Assembly (NCBI RefSeq): GCF_000018145.1
Contig: NC_009952.1
Span: 2,356,001-2,420,000 of the forward strand
Reading direction: 5' to 3'
Length of the DNA: 64,000 nucleotides
Source: Dinoroseobacter shibae DFL 12 = DSM 16493
GTDB taxonomy: Bacteria > Pseudomonadota > Alphaproteobacteria > Rhodobacterales > Rhodobacteraceae
This document shows positions 44,895-53,775 of this stretch, piece after piece (positions within the stretch are counted from its first letter, which is position 1; every line of letters starts with the position of its first letter). The notes under the pieces are model-generated. The model saw nothing but the letters and a program-made list of their open reading frames with translations. It made no database searches and was not told the DNA's origin. The position numbers and the translations under genes are program-made.

Positions 44895-46162
44895 TGGGGA
44901 TTTCCTTTGTCGCAGAAAGGATGCCAGGCAAGCGCCGTGCCCGCCGTGATCCGAGAGGTGTTCGGTGGCACGATGGCCAGCCCATCTGCCTCAGCCAGCG
45001 GTAGCAGTGTGGCCGAAACGCTCTTGCCGAGCCGCCCAAGGATTGGACAGCCTGCAGTGTCATGGCCGACAAGCCGGACCGGAAACACCTCCGCCCGCCC
45101 AGCCTTGCGGGTCCAGTCGAACCCTGCAACGGCCGGAACAGGCGCAAAGGCGGTCTGCCGCGCGCCCAGCAGGCGTAGCAGCTGCGGCAGCACGAAGAGA
45201 TGAAAGCCGACATGCACCGCAAACGGGTTTCCCGGAAGGCCTGTAAAGCCCGCCGCACCCAATTGGCCGAACATCACCGGTTTGCCGGGCTTGATGGCCA
45301 CACGCGAGCCCTGCACCGTGCCACCCGCCGCCTCCAGAGCGCCACGGATGTGATCCTTGCCGCCCATCGACACCGCGCCCGAGGACAGGACGAGGTCAAA
45401 CCGCGCACCGATCCCGCCCAAGGCGTCAGCAGTCGACCGCGGATCATCGGGCAAGATACCCAGGTCGCTGACCTCTGCCCCTGCCTGTCGCGCCAACGCC
45501 AGAAGCATAGGCCGGTTGGCATCCGGGATCTGGCCAGGCGCACAGGGGCCCGCACAAAGCTCATCGCCGGTTGAGAACACGGCGACACGGGGGCGGCGAA
45601 CGACCTCGATCTCATAAATACCGTTGGCCGCCAGCAGGCCGATGTGGTGAGCATCGACGTACTTTCCCGACGCGATGAGGCTTTGACCCACGAACTGATC
45701 GCTGCCGGCACGGCGAATATTCGTTCCCGGCGCGGGGACTTGGGAGATATGGACCTTGTGCTGCTTGTCGATGCAAGCCTCGACCATCACGACTGCATCG
45801 GCACCGGCGGGCACCGGCGCACCGGTGAAGATGCGGACCGCCGCACCCTCGGGCAGACGCATGGGCGCATCGCCTGCGGCAACCGTGGCGCCAACCGGCA
45901 GGCAGCAGCGATCCGCCAGATCCGCGCAGCGCAGTGCGAACCCGTCCATGGCCGCGTTGTCGAAAAACGGCATCTCGCGCGGGGCGTGCACGGCGCGCCC
46001 AATGGTTCGGCCAAGGGCCTCCGACAGGCTCACTCGTTCGGTTTCTTCGATCGGTTTCACCAACGAGATGGCAAGATCGCGCGCTTCTGCGACGCTCATC
46101 ATCTCCATGCTTGCAGAAAGGCTGTCGCAGCCACAATCGCCGGGAACGGGAGCAATGAACAT
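44891..46162 (-). CDS. moeA: Molybdopterin molybdotransferase MoeA
   Basis: Inserts molybdate into adenylylated molybdopterin. A 423-residue MoeA: MPFFDNAAMDGFALR, RIFTGAPVPAGADAVVMVE, AVFSTGDEL, ILPDDPRSTADAL, SSGAVSMGGKDHI and GLPGNPFAVHVGF. The N-terminal leader before the domain (VPGDCGCDSLSASMEMMSVAEA) is typical of the MoeA copies found with molybdoenzyme operons. The start ATG 46162 has GGAAG directly upstream. It is downstream of torA with 84 bp between, and coupled to the DUF2478 gene. It is probably a dedicated copy. Confidence 0.93.
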   Translation of the reverse strand: MFIAPVPGDCGCDSLSASMEMMSVAEARDLAISLVKPIEETERVSLSEALGRTIGRAVHAPREMPFFDNAAMDGFALRCADLADRCCLPVGATVAAGDAPMRLPEGAAVRIFTGAPVPAGADAVVMVEACIDKQHKVHISQVPAPGTNIRRAGSDQFVGQSLIASGKYVDAHHIGLLAANGIYEIEVVRRPRVAVFSTGDELCAGPCAPGQIPDANRPMLLALARQAGAEVSDLGILPDDPRSTADALGGIGARFDLVLSSGAVSMGGKDHIRGALEAAGGTVQGSRVAIKPGKPVMFGQLGAAGFTGLPGNPFAVHVGFHLFVLPQLLRLLGARQTAFAPVPAVAGFDWTRKAGRAEVFPVRLVGHDTAGCPILGRLGKSVSATLLPLAEADGLAIVPPNTSRITAGTALAWHPFCDKGNPQ

Positions 46163-46205
46163 CTTCCAGGACCTCGAAATTTCGAAAGAATGGCAATCAT
46201 TGAGA

Positions 46206-46223
46206 GGGCCGGGCAACCGGCCC
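46206..46223 (-). other. Intercistronic hairpin between torA and moeA
   Basis: A perfect 7-bp stem GGGCCGG/CCGGCCC with a four-base loop and no following T-tract on the minus strand. Rather than a terminator it may stabilise the torA message 3' end and lower moeA expression relative to torA. Confidence 0.4.
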
Positions 46224-46246
46224 ACTCGAAGCGTATCTGAGTGCGC

Positions 46247-48919
46247 TTATCTCGGCGCGTCGGCGGCGTTCTCCATCAGATAGTCCATGACCAAGGCCGC
46301 CTCGTCCCCCTCCAGCCCGGCACGCGGGAACATCGAAGGCGTGATGCCGCGCCATTGCTGCTGGGTGAAGTGGGTCACTTCGCGCGGCGCGTGACAGACC
46401 GTGCAACGTTCGAAGTAGATCTTCTCACCGGGCCCCAAATCTGCCAGGAGTTTCTCGGTCAGATCATAGATCCGATCGAGGCCCAGCTTATCCTCGTCGA
46501 TCGCAGCCAGTTCGTAATTCTCGATGATCGGAGGTTTTTCATATGCCATGTTCGGACCCTCGGGATCCTCGCATTTGCGCATGTAGCACAGAGTCGTATT
46601 CGCCGTGGTCGCTTGGGCGACGCCCGAAGACCGCTGCGTCGAGGTAAGGAAGTTGACCAGCCCCGAGTTGCACCGACCCTTGCTGTCGAGCTGCGGCCAT
46701 GCCCCCTCGTAGATCGAGACGACTCCGGGCATGATCTCATCGCTGACTACGGCGCCGGCAATGACTGTGCCCCGATCGTTGTAGAGCTCGACCAAGTCGC
46801 CATCCTCGATTCCGCGTGACGCGGCATCTTCGGAGTTGATCCGCACCGGTTCGCGACCCTGCACCTTGTAGAGATTGCGCAAGTTTTCCGACTGGTCCAT
46901 CTGGCTGTGCAGGCGGAACCACGGGTGGGGCGAGACAACGTGCAACTGGCCTTCCTTGGCGTTGCCAAGATACTCGTGTTTCTCCATCCAAATCGGCATG
47001 CCGGGCATGTCATCGATCTCGAGTTTCGCGAAGTCTTCGCAGAACATCTCGATCTTGCCCGATGTCGTGTGCAGTGGGTTTGCTTCGGGGTCGCTGTAGA
47101 AATCACCGTGACGGGTCCATTTGCGGGCCTCTTCGGGCACTTCTTGACGGGCGAATCCCTTTTCCCAGAACTCCTCGAATGGGGTATGCGCAGAGGCGCT
47201 GGATTTCTCGTAGGCAAGCTTGATGTGATACATCTTGTCTTCACCATCAGTGAATTGCATCCAGAGGCCAAGCTTGTCAGCCAACCCTTCGAAGATTTCG
47301 TAGTCCGGCAGGCTCTCGCCCACAGGCTCGATGACCTTCTTCATCGCGTAGACCTTGTCATTGGAATAGGTGCCGCCGGAGCTGATATCGTCCTGTTCCA
47401 GGGTGGACGCCGCAGGCAGAACGATGTCACACCAACGGGTCGCCGCAGTCCACCACACGTCCACACTGACAACGGTTTCCACCTTCTCCAGCGCCTTGAT
47501 CAGCCGGTTGGTGTCCTGCTGGTGAGACATGAAGTTGTTGCCCGCGTTGAAGACGACCTTCACATCCGGATAGGTGTGGGTGTTCCCGTTGTAGAAAACC
47601 TCTTTGCCGGGGTTCTCCAGCATGTCGGTGATCCGGCTGGCCGGGCAGACGGTTTTGACGAAGTTCCGACCCTGAGACAGTCCTGCGGGGTTGGATTTGC
47701 CAGAGGCCGGCATACCGCCGTTGCCATAGTGCCAGCTGAAGCCCACACCCTGGCCGGGTTTGCCGATCTTGCCGGTAAGCGCTGCGAAGTTGATTATGGC
47801 CCAGTGGGTCATCTCGCCGTGCTGGGCACGTTGAAGCGACCAGGCGCCGGCGATTTCGGTGTTTGACTTCGCGAAAAGCTCTGCCATCTCACGGATCTTC
47901 TCAGCGGCGATGCCGGTGATCTGCGCAGCCCATTCAGGTGTCTTCTCGACGCCGTCGGTCTCTCCTTTCAGATAGGCGACCCACTTCTCGGACCCAACGG
48001 TATACTTATCCATGTAGGCCTTGTCTTCGAGGCCCATCACCAGAACATGGTTCGCCATGGCACAGAACAGCGCCACATCTGTGTTGGGCACGATCTTGAC
48101 CCATTCGGCATTGAGATAGTCATCGGACGCCGTTTTCTGCGGGTTGATCGAGATGAACTTGACGCCGGCATCGCGAATGGTTTCCCAATGCGCATACATC
48201 CCGTGGTCGGCCACGCGGTACTCGACCCGGTTGTTCTTGATCGGGTCACAGCCCACCAGCACGAATACCTCGGTGTTGTCGCGGATGGTCTCCCACGCGG
48301 ATTGCGTGGAATAGACTTCCATGTCGCCGATGATATGCGGCAATGCCACCTGGGACGCCCCCGCCGACCAGTCACCTGCCGTCACTGTGCAACCGCCGAT
48401 CAGGTTCATCAACCGACCCTGCAGCACGTTGGGACGGAAGGTGCCCGCGTTGGACCAACCGCCGTAGGACGAAGAGAAAATCGTCTCGTTGCCATGGTTG
48501 GTCGCCGCGTCGAGAAGGGCTTTGGCGGTCAAGCTCCAGGCGGTATCCCAATCGACGCGGACATATTCTTCTTTGCCACGCAGTTCAGGTTTGATGTCGC
48601 CGGTCTCCCAACCTTCGAGATAGGATTTGCGCACCATCGGGTAGTTGATGCGAGACTTGTCATAGGTCCGGTCGATGACGCCAGTGGTCAACATTTCGGT
48701 CGGCCGGGCATCGATATCCATTATGGTATTCAGACCCACGAGCTTGCCATCGCGCACAACGCCCTCGAACGGGCCATAATGCGTTGCATGGAAGACCCGG
48801 CTGTCGAACGAGTTCGGGTCGAGCGCGGCGAATGCTGTTGTGCCCAACAGATTGGCACTGCCGAAAAGGGCGGCACCGCCCTTGATAAAAGCGCGGCGGG
48901 TGGGTTGCGTGAGTGACAT
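46247..48919 (-). CDS. torA: Periplasmic TMAO/S-oxide reductase (TorA/TorZ/BisC type) with C-terminal c-type heme domain
   Basis: An 890-residue molybdopterin enzyme of the DMSO reductase family, exported by Tat (TRRAFIKGG at residues 7-16). The catalytic body shows SSYGGWSNAG, RPNVLQGRLMNLIGGC and GDWSAGASQVALPHIIG, where the serine is the expected Mo ligand. It continues through AGNNFMSHQQDTNRL and VWWTAATRWCDIVLPA to RLHSQMDQSENLR and VSIYEGAWPQ. Residues about 829-890 form an extra domain with CTVCH (839-843) and a downstream Met (863): GEKIYFERCTVCHAPREVTHF then WRGITPSMFPRAGL. This resembles the monoheme C-terminal domain of TorC/TorY cytochromes. Start ATG 48919 with AGGAGG five bases upstream. 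Confidence 0.92.
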   Translation of the reverse strand: MSLTQPTRRAFIKGGAALFGSANLLGTTAFAALDPNSFDSRVFHATHYGPFEGVVRDGKLVGLNTIMDIDARPTEMLTTGVIDRTYDKSRINYPMVRKSYLEGWETGDIKPELRGKEEYVRVDWDTAWSLTAKALLDAATNHGNETIFSSSYGGWSNAGTFRPNVLQGRLMNLIGGCTVTAGDWSAGASQVALPHIIGDMEVYSTQSAWETIRDNTEVFVLVGCDPIKNNRVEYRVADHGMYAHWETIRDAGVKFISINPQKTASDDYLNAEWVKIVPNTDVALFCAMANHVLVMGLEDKAYMDKYTVGSEKWVAYLKGETDGVEKTPEWAAQITGIAAEKIREMAELFAKSNTEIAGAWSLQRAQHGEMTHWAIINFAALTGKIGKPGQGVGFSWHYGNGGMPASGKSNPAGLSQGRNFVKTVCPASRITDMLENPGKEVFYNGNTHTYPDVKVVFNAGNNFMSHQQDTNRLIKALEKVETVVSVDVWWTAATRWCDIVLPAASTLEQDDISSGGTYSNDKVYAMKKVIEPVGESLPDYEIFEGLADKLGLWMQFTDGEDKMYHIKLAYEKSSASAHTPFEEFWEKGFARQEVPEEARKWTRHGDFYSDPEANPLHTTSGKIEMFCEDFAKLEIDDMPGMPIWMEKHEYLGNAKEGQLHVVSPHPWFRLHSQMDQSENLRNLYKVQGREPVRINSEDAASRGIEDGDLVELYNDRGTVIAGAVVSDEIMPGVVSIYEGAWPQLDSKGRCNSGLVNFLTSTQRSSGVAQATTANTTLCYMRKCEDPEGPNMAYEKPPIIENYELAAIDEDKLGLDRIYDLTEKLLADLGPGEKIYFERCTVCHAPREVTHFTQQQWRGITPSMFPRAGLEGDEAALVMDYLMENAADAPR

Positions 48920-48952
48920 TCTGGCCTCCTGAGGATGCGGACTGGGCCAACC

Positions 48953-49003
48953 TTATGTTCCGGCAACTGCGCAGACCTTGATCCGCCGCAGTTAGGATTG
49001 TTC
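48953..49003. promoter_or_regulatory. Candidate TorR-binding repeats in the torA-torR intergenic region
   Basis: The 114-bp gap between the divergent torA and torR starts contains two similarly oriented elements sharing TGTTC (TATGTTC at 48954-48960 and ATTGTTC at 48997-49003) 43 bp apart, about four helical turns. They share only the TGTTC core with the enterobacterial tor box CTGTTCATAT, so this is a weak call. Confidence 0.3.
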
Positions 49004-49033
49004 GAAGATGTAAAGAAATGTAACAGTCGGTGC

Positions 49034-49738
49034 ATGACCGGGCACATACTCATTGTCGAAGATGACCGCACGACTCGGATGCGCCTTGCCGCGTATCTGA
49101 GGGAACAGGGTTACCGTGTCAGCGAAGCCGAGAACGCCGAACAGATGGAGCAGACCCTTCACGACGACCCGGCTGAACTCTTGCTGGTGGACATCAATCT
49201 CGACGGAAAGGACGGGCTGACCATCACGCGGGAGCAACGGGCCGTGTCCCGCGTCGGGATCATCCTTCTGACCGCCCGAGACGATCAGGTGGACAAGATC
49301 GTCGGGTTGGAGATGGGAGCCGACGATTATGTGACGAAGCCTTTCGACAAGCGCGAACTGGCGGCGCGGGTCAAGAACCTGCTGGCACGGATTACCGATA
49401 TCGGTCAGGCCCCACAGGGCGCGCACGCCGTTCACGATTTCGGGCCCTGGCGTTTCGACCGCATACGCCGCAGGCTGATCTCGGCAGCCCGCATCGAGCC
49501 CCTGTCAAAGCAGGAATTCGATGTAATGACGGCCTTGGCCGACCACCCCGGCCAAACCCTCAGCCGCGCGCGAATTGCCGAGATGATCGGACGACCCGCG
49601 GGGCGCGGAAACAATCGCATGATCGATGTCGTCGTCGGGCGCCTGCGAAAAAAGGTGGAAAAGGATCCCGCGAGGCCGGAATGGATTCTGACCGAACACG
49701 GCAAGGGTTACCAGTTCGTCGATCCGGCCGCGCTCTGA
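49034..49738 (+). CDS. torR: OmpR-type response regulator TorR
   Basis: A 234-residue regulator. The receiver domain has phospho-acceptor Asp53 (LLLVDINLDGKDGL), acidic pair Asp10-Asp11 and KPFDKRELAARV. The C-terminal winged helix is residues 140-230 (EFDVMTALADHPGQTLSRARI, GRGNNRMIDVVVGRLRKKVE, ILTEHGKGYQFV). It is divergent from the reductase gene and convergent with torS, overlapping its 3' end by 31 bp. The locus context supports the TorR assignment. Confidence 0.9.
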   Translation: MTGHILIVEDDRTTRMRLAAYLREQGYRVSEAENAEQMEQTLHDDPAELLLVDINLDGKDGLTITREQRAVSRVGIILLTARDDQVDKIVGLEMGADDYVTKPFDKRELAARVKNLLARITDIGQAPQGAHAVHDFGPWRFDRIRRRLISAARIEPLSKQEFDVMTALADHPGQTLSRARIAEMIGRPAGRGNNRMIDVVVGRLRKKVEKDPARPEWILTEHGKGYQFVDPAAL

Positions 49739-52494
49739 AGTCCTGTCGCGACAAGCGCGGCTTCGAGGGACTCGGCGGCCTCCATGGCACGCTGCTCAAC
49801 TTCACGGAGCAACTCTTCATCCAGATCGCTATCGGCTTTTTCCACTGCTGCCAGGACCGCGCAGAACGCATCAAGGCGGAAATTCGACGCTGCCCCCTTG
49901 AGCTTGTGCGCTGCCTTGCGCCTGTCCTCTGCTGCGCTTGAGAACAGATGATCGACCGCCCGCGGCAGGTCATCGAGAAACTCCCGCACGATGGCAGCCG
50001 TGACCTGCGGCCCCAGGTCCTCTGTATCGGCGCGCAGACTCTCGATGACCGACATATCGTCTCGAATTGCCGTGTCAGGAACGCATTGCTCCAGCACCTC
50101 CGCAAGTGCACGCGGCGAGATCGGTTTCGTGAGGATACGGGCAAAGCCAAGGCGCGCGCGGCTCTCGGCAGTGTCTTGCGCCAAGTGAGCCGTCAGGGCG
50201 ACCAACATGGGCGCATCTTCGTGGCGTCGCAACTCCGCCGCGACCTCCTCCCCGCGCATGTCGGGCAAATCGAGATCGATCAACGCAAGATCGAAACGCT
50301 GCGCCCGACAGAGCTGCAGTGCCGCACGTCCGGTGCCCGCTTCGGTCACACGGCAGCCAAGCTTTTCGAGGTAGCCCCGTGCAACCATCAGGTTCACCCG
50401 GTGGTCGTCGATCACAAGCACATCGCGGGACATCTTCAGCCCGGGCAGCCAGTCGTCCCCGGCCTGTGCGACCTGTTCAGGATCGCCCAACGAGAGCGGG
50501 ACGGTCAGCGAAAACCGGCTTCCGACCCCCGCTTCGCTCTCGACGCTCAGCGCGCCACCAAGTGCTTCTGTCAGGCTCCGTGAGATGGCCAGCCCCAGCC
50601 CCAGTCCCTCAATGCCGGCTTGCCGCGCCGAATCCGCCCGCGCATAGGCATCGAACGCGCGCGCTAGCGCCTGCGATGTCATCCCGGTACCGGTATCCGC
50701 GACCGTGAAACTGAGAACGGGCTGCCCGGACCGCTCATCCATCGCGTGATCGACAGTCAGTGTCACGGTGCCTTCCCTCGTGTATTTGACGGCGTTCGAA
50801 ATCAGGTTGCCAAGGATCTGACGGATTTTCACTGCATCGCCGTAAAGAACAACGGGCGCGGACTCTGAGAGATCAACCACCGCGGCCAGCCCTTTTTGAG
50901 CCGCAAGGGATTGCAGGTGGTGTCCCATCTGGCCGACCAACTCTCGCAGAACAAAATGCACCGGATTGCCGCGGTCCGCGGTGGTTTCCCCGCTGGCGAA
51001 GGTCAGGATGTCATTGGTGATCTCGCGCAGGTCGCGCGCAGAGCTCAGCGCCGTCTTGGTGCGAGCCTTGCGCTCGGGGTCCTCTGTCTCCGCTTCCAGC
51101 AGGTCCAGCATGCCGATGATGCCATTCAGAGGCGTTCGGATCTCGTGGCTCATACGGGCGAGGAAGGCGCTTTTGCTGCGGTTTGCGGCTTCGGCGTCGG
51201 CCCTTGCGGCATTGGAGGCGCGCATTTCAGCCACAACATCGCCCGTACGCGCGATCACCGCCTCTTCGAGACTGTCACGGAGCCGAGCCTCGTCCTGCGC
51301 ACGACGGCGCAGGATGTTGAGTGCCTTTTCCATGCGCCCGATCTCATCGTGGCCGCTGATCGGCATGGGGTTGCCGTAGTCGCCGCGCGCCACGGCCACG
51401 ATGCGCTGCGAGATTTCGGAAAGACGACCGATGAGGCGCCTGCGCGCATAGACAAGCAGCATTGCGGCGACCAGCGCGACGCTCACAACCGCAAGGAACA
51501 ACCCGGACACAAGGACCGATGAACGCTGGCTAGCCAGAGCGATCTGAGCCGCGCCGTCCGCCTGAACCGCATCGCGGGCGAGGCGCGCGCGCGCTGCCAG
51601 CTCGGCAATTGTGCTTTGCAGAAGCGCGCTGTCGCTTGCAATGCCAGCCCGGAGGGCCAGCCTTTCCAGGGCCATCCCAGTGAGTCCTTCGGAACCGATT
51701 GCCGCCTGCTGTCTTTGCAAAAGCGAGGTCGCATCCAGGGCTACCTGCGGTGACGGCAAAAAAACCATGCGGCGCTGCACCAGGACGAGCGTCCGCGCTA
51801 GGCTCTCGTGGGCCGCCTGCACGTCTTCGGGCGTGTTCAGATCTGGCACCTGCTGAAACTGGATTCGCATGGCATCAATCAAGCGTGCCAACTCTGTCAG
51901 TCGCTCGAAACCAAAAAAGTAACGATCGGCCAATCGGTCCAGGCCAGGGCGCGGGTCTTCCTCCGGGCTCGCGTAAAGGTCCGCGATGCCAGCGGTGATC
52001 CGCAGCCGCGCCAGATCTGTCTCGGCCTCGATCAAGGCGTCCAGCCGCGCACCATCCAGCGCGACGTGTTCGCCGACTTGCTGGATCCGTGCTGCAAGCT
52101 GCAACTCTGCACCGGCATTCACGGTCATGCGCTCGAGAATATCGCGAGTCCTCGATGTCTGCGGAAAATCGGCCTCTGGCGGAGCGATGGCCGCCAACTC
52201 CTGCATGCCATCTTCGATATCGTCCACGGCCAGTTTGAGGGTCTCTGCAATCTGCGCGAGGTCCTCTTGTGTATCCACTTGCACGAATGCCGCGGCCAAT
52301 GCGCCGACCAGCTCGCTGGAGGCACCGATCCGGCTAGCGAGCGTTGTGGCAGGCAAGGTCGTTTCGACAAAGGCATTCTTTGTCGAAATAAGATAGCGAT
52401 TGACGCCGATTGCGGCCAAACCCACGATAATGGCCATGGCAGCCATGGCACTCAGGACCTGGATCAATCGCGTGTCAAAACTCGTGCGTCGCAT
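49708..52494 (-). CDS. torS: Hybrid sensor histidine kinase TorS
   Basis: A 928-residue unorthodox kinase. TM1 at residues 10-32 (VLSAMAAMAIIVGLAAIGV) precedes a long helical periplasmic sensor region (about 35-330), then TM2 near 335-360 (VLVSGLFLAVVSVALVAAML) and HAMP (RRLIGRLSEISQRIVAVARGDYG). A dimerisation/phospho-acceptor segment (FLARMSHEIRTPLNGIIGML) and a HATPase domain (NLISNAVKYTREG, GLGLGLAIS) follow, with a receiver (VLVIDDHRVN, ALIDLDLPDM) and a C-terminal HPt domain (AAHKLKGAASNFRL). This is the TorS phosphorelay. Start ATG 52494; 22 bp separate it from the divergent torT. Confidence 0.93.
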   Translation of the reverse strand: MRRTSFDTRLIQVLSAMAAMAIIVGLAAIGVNRYLISTKNAFVETTLPATTLASRIGASSELVGALAAAFVQVDTQEDLAQIAETLKLAVDDIEDGMQELAAIAPPEADFPQTSRTRDILERMTVNAGAELQLAARIQQVGEHVALDGARLDALIEAETDLARLRITAGIADLYASPEEDPRPGLDRLADRYFFGFERLTELARLIDAMRIQFQQVPDLNTPEDVQAAHESLARTLVLVQRRMVFLPSPQVALDATSLLQRQQAAIGSEGLTGMALERLALRAGIASDSALLQSTIAELAARARLARDAVQADGAAQIALASQRSSVLVSGLFLAVVSVALVAAMLLVYARRRLIGRLSEISQRIVAVARGDYGNPMPISGHDEIGRMEKALNILRRRAQDEARLRDSLEEAVIARTGDVVAEMRASNAARADAEAANRSKSAFLARMSHEIRTPLNGIIGMLDLLEAETEDPERKARTKTALSSARDLREITNDILTFASGETTADRGNPVHFVLRELVGQMGHHLQSLAAQKGLAAVVDLSESAPVVLYGDAVKIRQILGNLISNAVKYTREGTVTLTVDHAMDERSGQPVLSFTVADTGTGMTSQALARAFDAYARADSARQAGIEGLGLGLAISRSLTEALGGALSVESEAGVGSRFSLTVPLSLGDPEQVAQAGDDWLPGLKMSRDVLVIDDHRVNLMVARGYLEKLGCRVTEAGTGRAALQLCRAQRFDLALIDLDLPDMRGEEVAAELRRHEDAPMLVALTAHLAQDTAESRARLGFARILTKPISPRALAEVLEQCVPDTAIRDDMSVIESLRADTEDLGPQVTAAIVREFLDDLPRAVDHLFSSAAEDRRKAAHKLKGAASNFRLDAFCAVLAAVEKADSDLDEELLREVEQRAMEAAESLEAALVATGLQSAAGSTNW

Positions 52495-52516
52495 CTTCCG
52501 ACAGTACGGGGGCCGT

Positions 52517-53482
52517 ATGCTGCGCACAATCATCTCTATCGGTCTTGCCGCTGGGCTCTGGGGGGTGGGACCTCCGGTTTCCGCTGCCGCAGCCGACCGA
52601 CAAGTTCTTTGCGTGCTCGTGCCCCATTTCAAGGACGAGTATTGGCTGAGTGTCGGGTTCGGGTTGGAGGAAGAAGCCAGGAAACAGAACGTCGAGTTGT
52701 TGTTCTTCGAGGCCGGAGGCTATCGTGCCAGGGCGACACAGATCGCACAGCTGGAACGATGTGCGGCTTTAGGGGTCGATGCCATCCTGATCGGGGCAGT
52801 CAGCTCGGACCATCCTGACCTCACCGAAACACTTGCCCAAGTGTCGGCGGACACCCCCGTCTTCGGGCTGATCAACGAAATTCGCAGCGATGCATTGAGC
52901 GCCCGGATCGGCGTGGACTGGACGGAAATGGGGCATATCCTGGGAACGTTCCTGCGCGACCGCCATCCCTCCGGTTCAGAACCGAAAACTGCGGTCCTTC
53001 TGACCGGCCCCGCCGAATCCGGGTGGACAGGGCCGCTTGAAGCAGGTCTGCGGGACGGGTTGGCCGGAAGCACGGTCACGATCCTCGACATCTACAGAGC
53101 GGATACCGGGCTGAGGCAGCAACTGCGCCTTGCAGAAGAGGCATTGGAGCATCACCCCAAGGTCGACTACCTGATCGGCAGCGCTCCGGCTATCGAGGCG
53201 GCGATCGGTCTCTTCGCCTCCCATGCGGCGCCTGACCGACCGCAAATGCTGGCGACCTATGTCAGCCACACGATCAAGCGCAGCCTTATGAATGGCAATG
53301 TCCTGGCAGCATCTTTCGACGACCCGATGTTTCAGGCCCGTCTGGCGATGCTTGCAGCTGTATCGGAAGCGCCCGGTCAAGCACGAGTGGTGGGTCCGGA
53401 GGTGCGGTTGCTGAGGGCCGGGGACGAAACGCTAGGACAGATACCGACCTCGCCCGCAAAGTACTTTCCGACACTTCAATAG
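52517..53482 (+). CDS. torT: Periplasmic TMAO-binding protein TorT
   Basis: A 321-residue periplasmic binding protein of the LacI/ribose-binding fold. Signal peptide MLRTIISIGLAAGLWGVGPP to VSAAAA, then VLVPHFKDEYWLSVGFGLEEEA, LGVDAILIGAVSSDHPDLT, INEIRSDALSARIGVDWTEMG and TGPAESGWTGPLEAGLRDGL, all as in TorT. TorT binds TMAO and presents it to TorS. The start ATG 52517 was selected because the signal peptide begins there. It is divergent from torS, so the promoter must overlap the start of torS. Confidence 0.9.
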   Translation: MLRTIISIGLAAGLWGVGPPVSAAAADRQVLCVLVPHFKDEYWLSVGFGLEEEARKQNVELLFFEAGGYRARATQIAQLERCAALGVDAILIGAVSSDHPDLTETLAQVSADTPVFGLINEIRSDALSARIGVDWTEMGHILGTFLRDRHPSGSEPKTAVLLTGPAESGWTGPLEAGLRDGLAGSTVTILDIYRADTGLRQQLRLAEEALEHHPKVDYLIGSAPAIEAAIGLFASHAAPDRPQMLATYVSHTIKRSLMNGNVLAASFDDPMFQARLAMLAAVSEAPGQARVVGPEVRLLRAGDETLGQIPTSPAKYFPTLQ

Positions 53483-53775
53483 AGTACGCTGTCTTCGTCT
53501 TCCCTGACGTAAACTGCGACTGTTCGGAGATCCGGAAATGCATGGCGCAGAAAGCCGCTAGCATTGCGTTCACGTTTTCTGATGACGGCTGTTTGCTGCG
53601 GAGCCTTCGAGAAGAGCAGCAATGTAGAGAACGCGCCAGCGGGAAGCGGCTGACGGACAACGCAATAGGTGCTTTGATCCGCCTGTGCTATATCAGGAGA
53701 TCGCGAATGAGCGGGCCTGCGCAAGAATCGTGCGCGGGACATATTCCAGACAGCCTTCAGGGGGGAGGATGGTTG
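53483..53775. other. Intergenic region between torT and the AraC gene
   Basis: 293 bp. The AraC reading frame is open upstream of its likely start through most of it, but without homology to AraC N-termini. Opposite-strand frames are not supported. No clear hairpin or operator was found. Confidence 0.35.
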
